Shown here piece after piece: positions 42,433 to 53,845 of a stretch of 64,000 bases of DNA. Within the stretch, counting starts at the first letter, position 1. The number at the start of each line of letters is the position of its first letter. The stretch comes from Rhexocercosporidium sp. MPI-PUGE-AT-0058. Lineage: Eukaryota; Ascomycota; Leotiomycetes; Helotiales. Both the position numbers and the translations under genes were made by a program. The DNA lies in NCBI GenBank assembly GCA_020746875.1, contig JAGTJL010000027.1:463501-527500 (forward strand), given 5' to 3'. The notes beneath the pieces are model-generated. The model was not told the DNA's origin and did not search any database. It saw only the letters and a list, made by a program, of their open reading frames with translations.

Positions 42433-43155
42433 GTAACAAGAACTACTAAGTGTCACGGTCCGTGTATTTACTCGGTGTAGATACGGGGGTTTGTGTTGAT
42501 CTCAATGATCGAGAAGTAGGTGTATCACGCACGGGGGAATAGACAATGACTAGTATGGTTGGGATACTATTTTCAGTTGAGCACTAAGCTCCTATCTAAT
42601 GGCAGACGTGCCAGTCTTTTATAGAACCTCTCGTGCTTCCAGGACCGCCAGAACTCAGCGGTATCGTCGGTCCACCATCACGTGATGAGGTCGCGTAATC
42701 CAGGGCCCCATCTGCCCTCTGGTTGTTTACCGATAATAACTGTTATGTAACATGTGACTTATGAAATCCTAAGTATCAGGGTCTCCTAGAGGGATGCTTT
42801 CAGGAGCGATACTCTCCTAGTATACTTCTCCTGGAACCCCTACCCTGAGCCTATGGTCCTGAGTACTACGCTGTCCCGGGGTCAAGCGTCACGGGACGCG
42901 GGGCGTTCGTAACACTAAGTTACGTATCATTTTTATCGGCACGGTATGCTTCTCGGCACGCAGGGACATACGTTGACTATGACTTATATATTTACGTGGC
43001 GGAGATTTAAAACCCCCAGACTATGAAGTCTTTTCGGCACACAGGGCTTTTCAGCACGCAAGGATGGATGCTATATAGAGTTAACATAATTTTATTTAGT
43101 CCGATTTCAAACTTCCACCTCCTTAACCCCACTCACTCCTCATCAAGATTGCTTA
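42433..43155. other. Stretch without recognised genes
   Basis: Mixed composition, with two copies of the inverted-repeat tip motif (about 42955 and 43045). No coding signal. Confidence 0.4.
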
Positions 43156-43668
43156 TTATTTTTCTATTGTATATTTCCATAGGATTGTGTATTTTATACT
43201 TATCCGCAAGACAAGTTTCCCAAATATCCTCCAAAAAACTGATTTTGCGGGAAAACGTACCAAGTAGTTTACGAGAGCAGAAAAATTCGACCGACAGAGA
43301 GTCATTCTCTTGATATTTAGCTCCTGTAGAGAATCACTGAAAGGAAGGAGAATTTCGTTCCTCTGCCAAGATGGGATCTCGATTTCAGTAATTGTTAGAC
43401 TTCTAAATGCTTTTGAATTAACATTTCTGAGAAGTCGCAAAGTCACCTGTCCTTTCAAGACTTTCTCTGTATCATTAATTAAAGATAACTCTTCCAGGTT
43501 CTCTGCATTTGATATAGCCTCCTCCATTTTGAAAATACGGTATGAATCTTCATCACCGTGGATTTGGATATCGATGGATTGTATTCGGCGAAAGAATATC
43601 TCCCCCACTTTGAGTAATTTCTTACTGTTATTTAGTTTTAAGTTTTGTTCGAGCGATGAGGCAACCAT
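43156..43668 (-). CDS. Unrecognised open frame, possible leucine-rich protein fragment
   Basis: A 170-codon open frame with spaced LxxLxL patterns (AENLEELSLINDTEKV, AFRSLTITEIEIP, DSLQELNIKRMTL), as in leucine-rich-repeat or F-box-associated proteins. It follows directly on the WD40 remnant in the same direction, so it may be the 3' part of that pseudogene or of a neighbour. No firm family. Confidence 0.3.
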   Translation of the reverse strand: MVASSLEQNLKLNNSKKLLKVGEIFFRRIQSIDIQIHGDEDSYRIFKMEEAISNAENLEELSLINDTEKVLKGQVTLRLLRNVNSKAFRSLTITEIEIPSWQRNEILLPFSDSLQELNIKRMTLCRSNFSALVNYLVRFPAKSVFWRIFGKLVLRISIKYTILWKYTIEK

Positions 43669-43670
43669 TC

Positions 43671-44450
43671 CTATTTGTCATAAGACCTAGACGCAATAAG
43701 CTGCCCGTTAGGGGAAAATGCTACTGCATAAACGCAGCTCGAGTGCCCCTCAAGCGTCTGCTGGAGTACCCCAGTCGCTGCGTCCCAGAGCCGTATAGTC
43801 TTGTTGTTAGACCTAGATGCGACAAGCTGCCCGTTAGGGGAGAATGCTACTGCATAACACAACTTAAGTGGCCTTCGAATATCTATTGCAGCGCCCCGGT
43901 CGTTACGTCCCAAAGCAGTACAGTATTATCCTAGGACCCAGACACGACGAGCCGCCTATCAAAAGAGAACGCTACTGTATCAACGAATCCGGAGTGGCCT
44001 TTCAGCGTCTGCTGTAGCTCTCCAGTCGCTGCGTCCCAGAGCCGTACGGTGTTACTAAAGGACTCAGACGCGACAAGCTGCCTATTAAGGGAGAATGCTA
44101 CTACCATAACAGATTTCGAGTGGCTTTCGAGGGTTTGCTCTAGCGCCCTAGTCGCTATCTCCCAGAGCCGTACGGTCTTATCCCGGGACCCAGACGCAAG
44201 AAGCTGTCCGTTAGGGGAGAATACTACTGCCGCGACCAAGTCCGAGTGGCCTTCGAGCGTTTGCTGCAACACCCCAGTTACTATATTCTAGAGCCATATC
44301 GTCTTGTCGTCGGGCACAGACGCGACGAACCGCCCGTCAGAGGAGAACGCTACTGTATTAACCTAGCTCGAGTGGCCTTCGAGGATCTGCATTTCCGCGT
44401 TCCAGTGTGCTTGTACTACCGGTTTCAATGGAATCTAACGTGGGATACAG
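43671..44450 (-). pseudogene. WD40-repeat remnant of a second NLR-type gene
   Basis: Five to six decayed WD40 units (LEGHSDLVAAVVFSPNGQLL, SRDKTVRLWEIATRALEQTL, LKGHSGFVDTVAFSFDRRLV, VYAVAFSPNGQLIASRS) are interrupted by stops. Upstream of the first unit a linker reads CSALGFAPKNSTIRKEFESC and VQAHWNAEMQILEGHSS. This corresponds to CSALVFTPGNSIIRRNFEGY and VQAHWSEALQTLEGHSS in the intact gene. So this is a diverged paralogue of the HET-NACHT-WD40 gene reduced to its 3' part, in opposite orientation. Confidence 0.8.
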
Positions 44451-45272
44451 CTTTCAAATTCTTTACGAATAGTACTATTCTTCGGAGCAAAACCTAAAGC
44501 CGAACAATATAGTTAAAGAGGTGCCTATTCAATTACTGATCGGTTACGTAAGATAAATCGCCTTGCATTATGAATCAATGCGTGTAAAATTGGGCAAGTA
44601 TTAGACTAGAGATAATTTAGCTAGGTTCTGTTATATCTTTAAAAAGTAGCTTACCGAGATATAAGATTCTAATGACAAAATTACGTGAATTCCTTCTGAC
44701 ATTTTTCCTATCCATGAAAGCGCCTCGAGCCAGTGAAGAAAGTGTACCTAGAGGAACTGATAAACTTGACAGTGGTCGTAACGCTGAGCACTACTGTGGA
44801 GGGGAAAACACCAAGCACACAACAAGAGGGTAGCAAAGCAAGTGCCGGAGGGTAAACGTAGGAATTACCCATTTGACGAATACTAGAGATATCACATATC
44901 TAAGGAGTACAATTTGTCAAGGGAGGGGAGAGGTATAGTTTGAATAAGAAGGAAAAGTTGTAGTGGTAAAAATCGTTGTTTTCCTTGAAGGATGTTGCCC
45001 TAGAGGCTATCTTAAATACAGCAAGAGGCAGCTCAATCACGTGACAACTGGACTTCTGAGGTCAACCCCACCACACTACAAATTCGATATGGTAGCATAA
45101 GGTAGAGCCTCTTGCTTCAGAATTACAAGCTTCTTGTCAGAAGTACTATTCCCCTTCGTCAAAAGTTAGTATTAACGAGCTTATGGTACGATTCTTTAGT
45201 AGGTAAGTTACCCCTTTTTCTTTAATTACTTTACAATTAATAATTTTTATTAAATCTTTATACACTTATAAA
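44451..45272. other. Stretch without recognised genes
   Basis: AT-rich, no supported coding frame. May contain the border of the following piggyBac-like remnant. Confidence 0.4.
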
Positions 45273-46318
45273 ATGCCGAATAAACTAATTAAGTAAGGGT
45301 ATAAGATATTCGGAATCGCAGACCATAGCCTACACTTACAACTGGATTTGGAGCTCTCGAGCGAAGGGATTACAGGCTCTTTTGAGGCATCCATAGCTTA
45401 CAACTACTGGTTCTCTCGTACGGTCTCTTGCATTCTCTTTACCACGAAAACGACTCGCTATTTACCTCGACAACTACTTTACCTCTATTCCTCTTTTTGA
45501 AAAGCTCCGAATGTGTGGTTATGGTGCTGTTAGTATAACTCGCCCGCACTCATAACTACCTACGAACCTAAAGACCTTAAAGACCTGATATGTAAACGCT
45601 TTAGCATAGAATACCTTAGTTGCTAAAGTAGTAAATAATACGCTGTATTTAGCTTAGCAAGATAATAATATTATTTTAGCTCTAAGTAACATACATACGG
45701 TACATTAAGTAAACGATTTCAGAGCCAAAGTACGGAAGCGCCCTGCAAAGACATTAATAAATAGTCGTATCGTCAGACATATCTTTAGGGATAACCATAC
45801 AAAAGAGCTGCATATTCCGCGCTTTATTAATGACTATAACCATTATATAGGGGGAGTTGATTTAGCAAGTCAATCTAAAGAGTCGTACGAGACTCATCGG
45901 GCTACACGACGAAACTAATGGCCTCTTTTTTATTAATTAATGTCGCGCCCTAGCGCAGTCTACTGGTCATGTGTATGCTCTCGTAAGCACTCACGTGTAT
46001 ATATACTCGGCTCACAGTCCTCTCTTACGGAGGGTAACGCTCACTTGAATAAATCTTTTGAACCCCTGCACTCACGTTGATCGTAGAGCTCTTGAACTAC
46101 TAAAAGCCTGCTCCATTTCTGTACGACAGTTAGTAAATATGGCTTATATCAACGCATATAAGTTATCTCTTTTTCATACTAACGTACGGCGGCCATTAAG
46201 TCACGTACAATTTAGAACCAAGCTATATAAGACGTTATTAACGTATTCTAAGAAAGTACAATTGACTCAATTATATAGAGATTTAAGAGGAAAGAGGCTC
46301 TTTAATTCTGACTTATAG
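45273..46318 (+). pseudogene. piggyBac-like transposase remnant, split by a solo LTR
   Basis: Pieces in order: GYKIFGIADH, YLDNYFTSIPLFEKLRMCGYGAV, DNNIILALSNIHTVH, FRAKVRKRP, LHIPRFINDYNHYIGGVDLASQ. Then the LTR at 45941-46128 intervenes, and the frame resumes as LVNMAYINAYKLSLFHTNVRRPLSH. The order matches the DDE_Tnp_1_7 family. Numerous in-frame stops of TAA/TAG type are consistent with RIP. It belongs to a different piggyBac-like lineage from the one at 2903. Confidence 0.75.
45941..46128 (+). repeat. Solo LTR of the second family (188 bp)
   Basis: Begins TGTCGCGCCCTAGCG and ends TGTACGACA. Inverted relative to the copy at 35071-35259. Flanks are ATTAA and GTTAG, a target duplication if G-to-A changes are allowed. 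Sits inside the piggyBac-like remnant between WPLFY and NMAYINAYKL. Confidence 0.85.
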
Positions 46319-46978
46319 CATATACACTTTTGGGCAAAGCTATCTTTACGTAGTATTTATATATAATGCGTATATGTAAAAAAGCGTCAAAAACTCCTTG
46401 GAAATTTAATAGAAAAGCCTCCCAAAAGGTCGTACGGAAGATGCACATTTTATATAGTAACTTTGTATTAAGAGGGGGAGTGTTAAGAGCATTTTCATCA
46501 CCACTATGTACCTTACTAAGTAATTTATACGTAAAGGTACATAAAATAATACATGCGCACTCCTCCGCCCCCTCCCTCGCTTACCCCTACTAGCGTGGGT
46601 AATGTCTCAGCGGACGAAGGGATAGCTTAAAAATTTTGCTCTCCGGGCAAATAATATCTAGTCGACAGGCTCAATTCGAGCTTGGGCTGGAACGCTTCTT
46701 ATATTTCTTTGTGGAGGATTATCGCCGAGCTTCGTGTGACGATCCACTAGATCACGTGTTAGTCATATGGTGGTCACCTGAGTTAGGCAACCGAGGCTGC
46801 AGATGCTAAGCCGCATCGGGACTGGTTTTGTCGCAGCACGTCGCAGAGCCTCACGCTAGCCGGCTGGCTTCACTTAGCCTAGCGCGGCTCTCCGCACTAG
46901 CGCCCCCTCCACATGTATTTATACTCGGGGATCCTTACGATCCTCTTCCTTCTGCGTCTTTAGTCTTTTGTTAGTAGC
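46319..46978. other. Stretch without recognised genes
   Basis: An AT-rich part to about 46540, then more GC-rich sequence up to the next LTR. No supported frame. Confidence 0.4.
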
Positions 46979-47180
46979 TGTCAGGAGTGGAATCTAGTAT
47001 AAGGAGGGTCGGGGGTTCTACGGAAGGTTTGCAGGCTTGGCACAGATCACGTGTTAGAATCTCTATTTATTTACTTCGGAAGGAACTAGAGAGGATTTAG
47101 AAGGCTAGAGATCGGTTTGAATTACAGTTGGCATACCCTGAACGTTTCGAATAGTAATTCCCTATCATTTGAACCTTACA
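46979..47180 (+). repeat. Solo LTR with GTAGC duplication
   Basis: Begins TGTCAGGAGTGG, ends GAACCTTACA; GTAGC at 46974-46978 and 47181-47185. Gypsy family. Confidence 0.9.
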
Positions 47181-47548
47181 GTAGCAATGCAATAGGTTTC
47201 TATTCGCGCCGTCACAACAACTACTAATACAATTGCTTTAAAATTCTTATAACTTTAAGATTTATAGATAATCTTTACGTATTTTAAGTTTTATAAATTT
47301 ACATCAATTGTTAAGGAAGTTATCAGTAAGTGATTTTTGTTTTTTGTATGCAAAAACTTAAATTTAATATTACGTAATAATCTATGATCCAAATTACATT
47401 TGTCTTTATAAAGTCACTTAAAAAGCGTTAATAAGTACTGATATAAAAAAAATTATAAAGTTTTATTAATTAGTTATAAAGATATTAATACCTCAAAATC
47501 GCTGTTTTTGGTGTAAGAGGGTGGGCGGAATGGTGGGGTGGGACGTTA

Positions 47549-48716
47549 GACCCCGCCCTTAAGCACCGACCACGGCTTAGCCTTTCGAGTAGTGACATTG
47601 CATTATTCGAGGACCAGGGAGAGCATACCTCCAAAAATTCGTGAACCACCTTACAAATTCAATCACTTTCAACTTTATAATATTCACCCCAATTGCTTCA
47701 AACATATACCATTATGGTCACAACTCTTCGTTTTATCCAAAATGAAAATCAGTAGTCGCTTGGATTATGTTCAGGTATGTAATTGTGATAGCAAGGTCGA
47801 GAGGGTGTCCACGCATTCCTGTATCCCCTGGTCAGGACACGACTCTTGATAGCGGCCTGGAGAAACCCCGCATTTACAGGGTTGAATTGCATATCCTTTT
47901 CCAAAATTCAAGACGACACAACTAAACCTTGTGGCTGACCCCTTGTCGAACCATGCGACATGCGACATACTCCGTACATCTGGACCTCATGACGTCAATA
48001 GGAGGATCAGTTATTTGCTGTAAGGGCTCCTTCTATTGGCCTGGTTTCGGTATATGCCGTGTGCCTGCTGAGCCGTGCCGTGCCGTGCTGACAGGTGCCA
48101 AACACCTCACAAACTTGGCTGGCTCCTTGCAACTCCCCATTCAACTTCTAAGAAAATGGGCATTACTCTCCTCTCCAGGCAATTTGTCTCCCTTTACTAG
48201 CCTTGAATTTTGTTACTTCCTGCACCCAGCAGATGCCCTGCGAGAAAGCTTCAAACTCGTAGCGCCTAGGGCAGTTAAGGATGGAGCTGTGATCCATCGA
48301 ATAATCCTCTGCTCGGACCTCCCCCTTATCTTGAATGGGATCCCCAATCATATGTCTGCCGTCAAATGGAACCGAGCAGTTGTTGCTGCAGGTAAAAACC
48401 TTAAAACGAAAGTTGTTCTATATGGGATTGCGTTCTATTGGCTGGGATGGAACAGGGCGTCCAATAATTCCCAAGCTTCACAACCGTTTGACCTCTGGCG
48501 TTCATCGACTGAAGTATACCAATTCGATAGTCAATGCCTTCAAGCACTTGCAATAGAGACTCCCCAGAGCGGCCATGATAAATATCTGTAGGTTGAGGCG
48601 ACGACACCCTCTCTCTATTGTCAATCGATTACTCCTCCATGTTACTTTCGTACCTTCCTAGGTTTGCTAACTAAATTGTCAATTGTTACTTCGCTCTTTC
48701 GTTCAGCAACTCCACG
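47549..48716. other. Stretch without recognised genes, upstream of the DUF7703 gene
   Basis: A 220-codon plus frame (47929-48591) resembles no family and is crossed by antisense frames. It includes a small GCCGT repeat near 48070. Probably non-coding and promoter sequence. Confidence 0.35.
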
Positions 48717-49605
48717 ATGTCACAAAACAACAATGGCATCACGGGCGGGTTGGAGAACACGACACTACCAGTTGCGATGACCCTCAGCGCTTTCACAGCG
48801 ATAGCATGGTACAATGTCATCGATCTTAACGTCGTGATCTGGATAACTTTCAAACGCCGCCATGGGCTCTACTTCTACAGTTTACTGGCATCCTCCTGGG
48901 GAATCTTTGTCTTCGCTCTGGCATTTCTGATGAAGTTCTTCCAAGTGTGGAAAAATAATTATGTTTCTTGCGCTCTTATCACTATTGGCTGGTATGCCAT
49001 GGTTACTGGTCAATCTCTTGTGTTGTATTCGCGGCTCCATCTTGTAGTTCGGGACAAAAGGAAGGTTAGATGGGTTCTATATATGATTATCATCGACGTG
49101 TTCCTCTTCCATTTTCCCACAACGGTTATGACTTTTGGGGTAAGTGTAATCTAGATCCCCATATCTCCGAATCTCAAGTACTAACAATCTATAGGCGAAT
49201 TCACCGGCAGCGGACATTTTCTCCTACCCCTACTCCCTCATGGAAAAGATCCAAGTCACAGCCTTCTGTATCCAAGAATCCATAATCTCGGGCCTCTACG
49301 TCTACTACACGCGCCAAATCCTCAAACCTGGCGAATCCTTCCAAAAGAAACGCACCCGCACAGTCATGCTGCACTTAATCTACGTCAACATTCTCGTCAT
49401 ATTGATGGACATCACGCTTCTCTGTACCCAATACGCGAACCTCTACGAAATCCAAATCACTTTCAAAGGTGCTCTCTACAGTATCAAGTTGCGACTCGAA
49501 TTCGCTATTCTCAATGATTTAATGTCCATTGCAGGTCCTGCCGATACTTCGCATGAAAATCCGTATTCGCTTTCTGGGAGGGGGATATTACGTTGGGAAC
49601 GTTGA
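48717..49605 (+). CDS. DUF7703-type integral membrane protein
   Basis: Exon 1 48717-49139 and exon 2 from 49195 are joined over a 55-nt intron with GTAAGT donor and GTACTAACA branch site. The product has about seven hydrophobic segments. Recognisable fungal DUF7703 motifs include LYFYSLLASSWGIF, GWYAMVTGQSLVLYSRLHLVV, FHFPTTVMTFGANS, MEKIQVTAFCIQESIISGLY and YANLYEIQITFKGALYSIKLRLEFAILNDLM. The function is unknown; it resembles receptor-like plasma-membrane proteins. The end is uncertain. The frame closes at 49605, but a Ser/Glu-rich frame to 49910 could be its true tail after another intron or a frameshift. Confidence 0.75.
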
Positions 49606-49910
49606 ACAATCGGAATCAAGCTACTCGGGGCCAGGGAAATGAGGAAGCGAGAAATTATTCTTGCACTGCGAGTGGGCAGCATACCTCGCCGTTCTCGGGC
49701 AAAGAGGATAACAATTGCGTTGTGATGACGACAGAGGTGTTTGTGAAGAATGAGGAGCGCGGCGGGATAGGAAGTGAGAGTGAAGATACTATATCAAGGG
49801 CTAAAGCAGCCGGAAGTCGTACACACCCCGGGGCGAATGGGAGGGGCGGTCAACATAAGGCTCATTCTCCGAATTCGTCGGAGGTGGAATTTGCGGAACA
49901 AGGTTATTGA

Positions 49911-51041
49911 GGGTGATGCAAGGAATTTGCTAGATCGTGATCGCCATTTGGTCTCGATAAATTCTGGGAGAACGTTGTACACTGTAAGAAGATGTTTCTA
50001 GTATTGAAATTTCAGGCGAAGCAGAATTGCAGATTTAATTTTCTAGTACTATATCAACATTGATTGTACGACCAAGTAACTAGCCCCTCTGCCTCTGGAT
50101 ACACCAGTCAAGTCAAGCTATCCGATTTGGTGGCGCTACGACTTTTAGCGACTTTTGCAGACGAGACCTCTTTGCGACGTCACCAACACAATTCCACAAC
50201 GTGCTCAAGAAGAGATAATCTGACTAAGTTCTCTTACTTTGAAGGAGCTCTATTGACTTAAATACTTTATTTCCTTATATCTGTGATGTCATACGTGAAG
50301 TCGACCCAAGGCCGAACGCCCTCAATCGGAATCCATCTATCGATCACGGTAAGCGTACCAGGTCCGCTGGACCTACTCCGGAGCCTTGGCTTGGGGCGTG
50401 AGAGATACTCTAAGATCGTACACGTGGGGGCCATTATGCATAGCCGAAAGTTGGGTTCTGGTGCGGCTGGGAAAAGGGAGAAACTCGCAGCATGGCCACA
50501 TCTTTATACTGATACTCAGCATACCCACCTTGTCGTAAACCTTCTTCCGTTGTCTACCATAGTGTAAACCCAGCTGGGCGCCGACACAAGCAACCACCAC
50601 TACGTCCAAGAGAGTACAGCTCGGGACTCACATGTGCTTGGTTGGAGTGCCAAGAGCACAGGATTTCGCTGCCAGTGAGGGATGCATAAGAAACGTGCCA
50701 GTGATCTTTAAACTCGCGCTTAAAGGAGAAAAGGTCTAGCTACGGCCAACGCAGTGTACTTGCATGAGGAAATGCTTACTGACGATGTTCTGATTTCCCA
50801 TGACCAATCACTTGATAAGACACCGATAGCTTTTCTTAGCGGAAGTACCCCTCAAAGGCACGCCCCAAGACGAACCTACACCATTATCATCACCGTCCTC
50901 GACCCAAGAACGGAACGTATTAGTAAGTCAACCTTTGGCAATTTCACGATGTCACTAATATATTGCAAGGTCAACCAAATCAAACATCATTTACAAAGCT
51001 TACCCTTGGGAATATATCAGCAAGCGCAAGTAGTCCACGAT
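49911..51041. other. Stretch without recognised genes
   Basis: Only short frames without family resemblance. Confidence 0.4.
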
Positions 51042-51243
51042 TGTAAGGTTCAAATGATAGGGAATTACTATTCGAAACGTTCAAGGTATATCAATTGTAA
51101 TTCAGACTGATCTCTAGCCTTCTAAATCCTCTCTACTCCCCTCCGAAGTAAATAAATAAAGATATTAACACGTGATCTGTGCCAAGCCTGCAAACCTTCC
51201 GTAGAACCCCCGACCCTCCTTATACTAGATTCCACTCCTGACA
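51042..51243 (-). repeat. Solo LTR, inverted, with ACGAT duplication
   Basis: Starts TGTAAGGTTCAAATG, ends CCACTCCTGACA; ACGAT at 51037-51041 and 51244-51248. Same Gypsy family. Confidence 0.9.
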
Positions 51244-51248
51244 ACGAT

Positions 51249-51862
51249 GACCGCTTCGAACCCACACCGAAGTCCTCCATTTTACCGTGAATAGTCTTCT
51301 CGTTGATACCTCACAGACTGATATTGTCTTGCTTAAATATCAACCGATAAATGAAAGCATTAATTTGAAGCGCTCCGAGAAAAAATAGACATGGAAGGAA
51401 AGGAGAGTTGCTGAAGTGCTTTAAACCAAGGCCGCAGTGCTAACAAAGTAAGCTCCAAATACGAGCCAAATTTGGATCCAGCAAACCAGAGTCAGGCACG
51501 ACCTAACGGGTGCCTTCCGCAGAGAGCTCCATGTGGGGGCCAGGCGTACCTTATCTGCTCAGGCCTCCATATCAAAGCCTCTACCATCCTCTAACCATCC
51601 TTCTGTCCTCCGTCGCCCATCCGCTTCTCCTTTATGGAATTTGACTACACTGCGTCTGGTATTACAATAACGCAATGCTCAAGCTGGACACCAGATCAAA
51701 ACCTCCTTGACTTGCAGTCTTGACGACATGGCAACCCTTGTTGCTACTCCTTCACGCATTCCGGGTGTCGACAGCGCCTTGGGGATCAAAGACTTACAGA
51801 AAAGTCGCGATGCGGGAGCGTGAAGTCTCGACTTGAAGTCTACATATTTAACAATTGCTAGC
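51249..51862. other. Stretch without recognised genes
   Basis: Unique, moderately GC-rich sequence. No supported coding frame. Confidence 0.4.
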
Positions 51863-53401
51863 TATCCCCTTAACTGCCATTCCCCGCACAGCCTAAAATA
51901 CGCTATAGCGACTCACTAAATTAAGCGAGCCTCACGAAACTTCAGGCTTCTCAACCCCCTTGTTTCCCTATACAAAATCACACTTTTTAAAAGATATTTG
52001 TTTTTTATTTATAATGGTATTTAGGAAAGCACTCTTTATTATTACAAAAGTGCACTTCACACTGTTTACAACCAAAAGTAGTCGCACTCCGACGACTAGT
52101 ACGGCCAGAATTAAGTGTAATTTCCTCTATAGCAACTCGTTTTCGGGGTATAAGGTCCCAAATCCTTGCTCCTTTATAAGAGTGGCAATCGGCTCTTATA
52201 AGCATCTTAATAAGCTCGTGACGATGAGCAGGTACTTCAATTCCGTCTCCAGAGATACATAAATGTGCCCTTTTGCGAGGTCCTTTTATATCTTTCCCTA
52301 TAGCTATTAATGACTCAACAAGCTGGATTCGGAAATCGTCTTGAGATCGAAGGTTAATAGAGCGTTCTTCTTCGTAATCGAAGTGACAGAGAATTAAATA
52401 ATAGTTGGAAAGTACCATAATTAAAAGGAATTAAATAAGTCCTTAAATTAGGCCCCGGCGAAGACGACGCTCTCTATTCATGTACGCATATAACTAATCT
52501 CTTAAATTAATAGCACTTATATTCTGATTATACGCGTCGTATAACTATAGAATCCAAAGCTTCTTCGTAGCTTAATTCCCAAAGGGAATACGTGAGGTGC
52601 GAGCATTAAATGCTGATTCCTTCGGCCTTTAGCGTAGTCGTAAAACCTTCTTAATTCCGTCTTAAACTATCGACATAGCAAGAGCGAAAGCACTGTCTTT
52701 AAAACCTGTCTAATTGACCATATTCGATTCCGTTGGAAAGGCAAATACCGTCCCTTAAGGCATAGCGTTAGCCCCGTAATCTCCCTTTTTTAAATCAATA
52801 AGATCTTAAAGGATTCCAGAAGAAGTACATGCTATACTAGTAGCACTAAAACCAAGGCGGCGAAGGTACTCAAAAAGCTTAACGTTTGTAAATAAGTTAT
52901 CGAGGTAAACGTGATATCGTCGTTTTAGTAAGAGGTTCAATAAGTGAGGAACCACAGACTAAGTTTTGTTTAAGTCCTTTGGCTTCGATACCCCAATTAA
53001 GCCATTACCCCTCCCTGGCCTATGGAATACCTATTGAAGGAAGAATCCTCGCTGTGCAATTACTTAAATCTTTAGTCCCGTTAATATAAGTTTATTTGGA
53101 ATTATTGTTTTCTCCTTCAATCTGCCTTAATATCGCTAAATAGCTTCGTCGATAGCTAGGTCTCGACCAGGGATCCAAAATCGACAATTGACGTCTTAAA
53201 TATAAGTATTTAAAGGCTCGGTCTTCTCGTACAGGTCTTCGACATGTGGCATATGAAGCCTAAATCTAGTTCGGAGCTCTTAGAATCGATTCTTTGAAAA
53301 GCACTTCGTAATTACGTAAAATAGCGTAATAAGGTGTGTGCTCTAATAATCAGCGATTTAATTCATTAGTACCACGGTTATGTAAATATAAAATACGAGG
53401 T

Positions 53402-53585
53402 TGTGGTGTAAAAGTGGATTAAAGCGCTGTGAGCAGTTGTAGTTGAATTGAAGTGATTAATTCTCCTTCTAAAAGCTCTCCGAATCAGGAGAAGACAGTT
53501 GTTCTCCTGAAGGCGGTCTACAGTAGCAGAACCTAATTAGGTCACGTGCAGTACCAAGAGAGCAGCTGCCCGTGCCTATACGACA
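53402..53585 (-). repeat. 3' LTR of the Copia element
   Basis: 184 bp, same sequence as the LTR at 61187-61370. Contains a 15-bp-scale inverted TTCTCC/GGAGAA pairing and CACGTG. Confidence 0.9.
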
Positions 53586-53845
53586 CACCCCCCAGGCAAT
53601 TGACAGTAGTAAGCTACTGCTATTGTGATTGGCTGTATTAAGCGAGAGCAAACAATAGGAAAGAATTAGGCAAACAAATTCACCTGTATGCGGTAATCAG
53701 GCAAACAACCTGACTACATGAACCAACGATTTTCCCACTAAACCTGAACCTGTAAACACTCGACAACACACAGATCGACTGCTCTCGATCTACCACTCAA
53801 TCAATCCATCAATCAATCAACCAATCAACTGCTCCCTTCGACACT

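Larger units (their letters stand above)
33938..47546. mobile_element. Putative 13.6-kb block bounded by Fot1-like inverted ends and TA
   Basis: Left end ACGTCCCACCCCACCATTCC (33938) and right end, reverse complement, at 47546 match over about 45 bp with small gaps. TA stands on both sides (33936-33937, 47547-47548). Both ends resemble those of the intact pogo/Fot1-like element at 9177. Inside are transposon remnants, solo LTRs, and an intact HET-NACHT-WD40 gene. Whether this is one large element, or an element expanded by later insertions, cannot be settled from one copy. Confidence 0.45.

Noticed and set aside
47929..48591. 220-codon frame as a gene
   Set aside because: No family resemblance, no convincing introns or codon pattern, and overlapping antisense frames of similar size.
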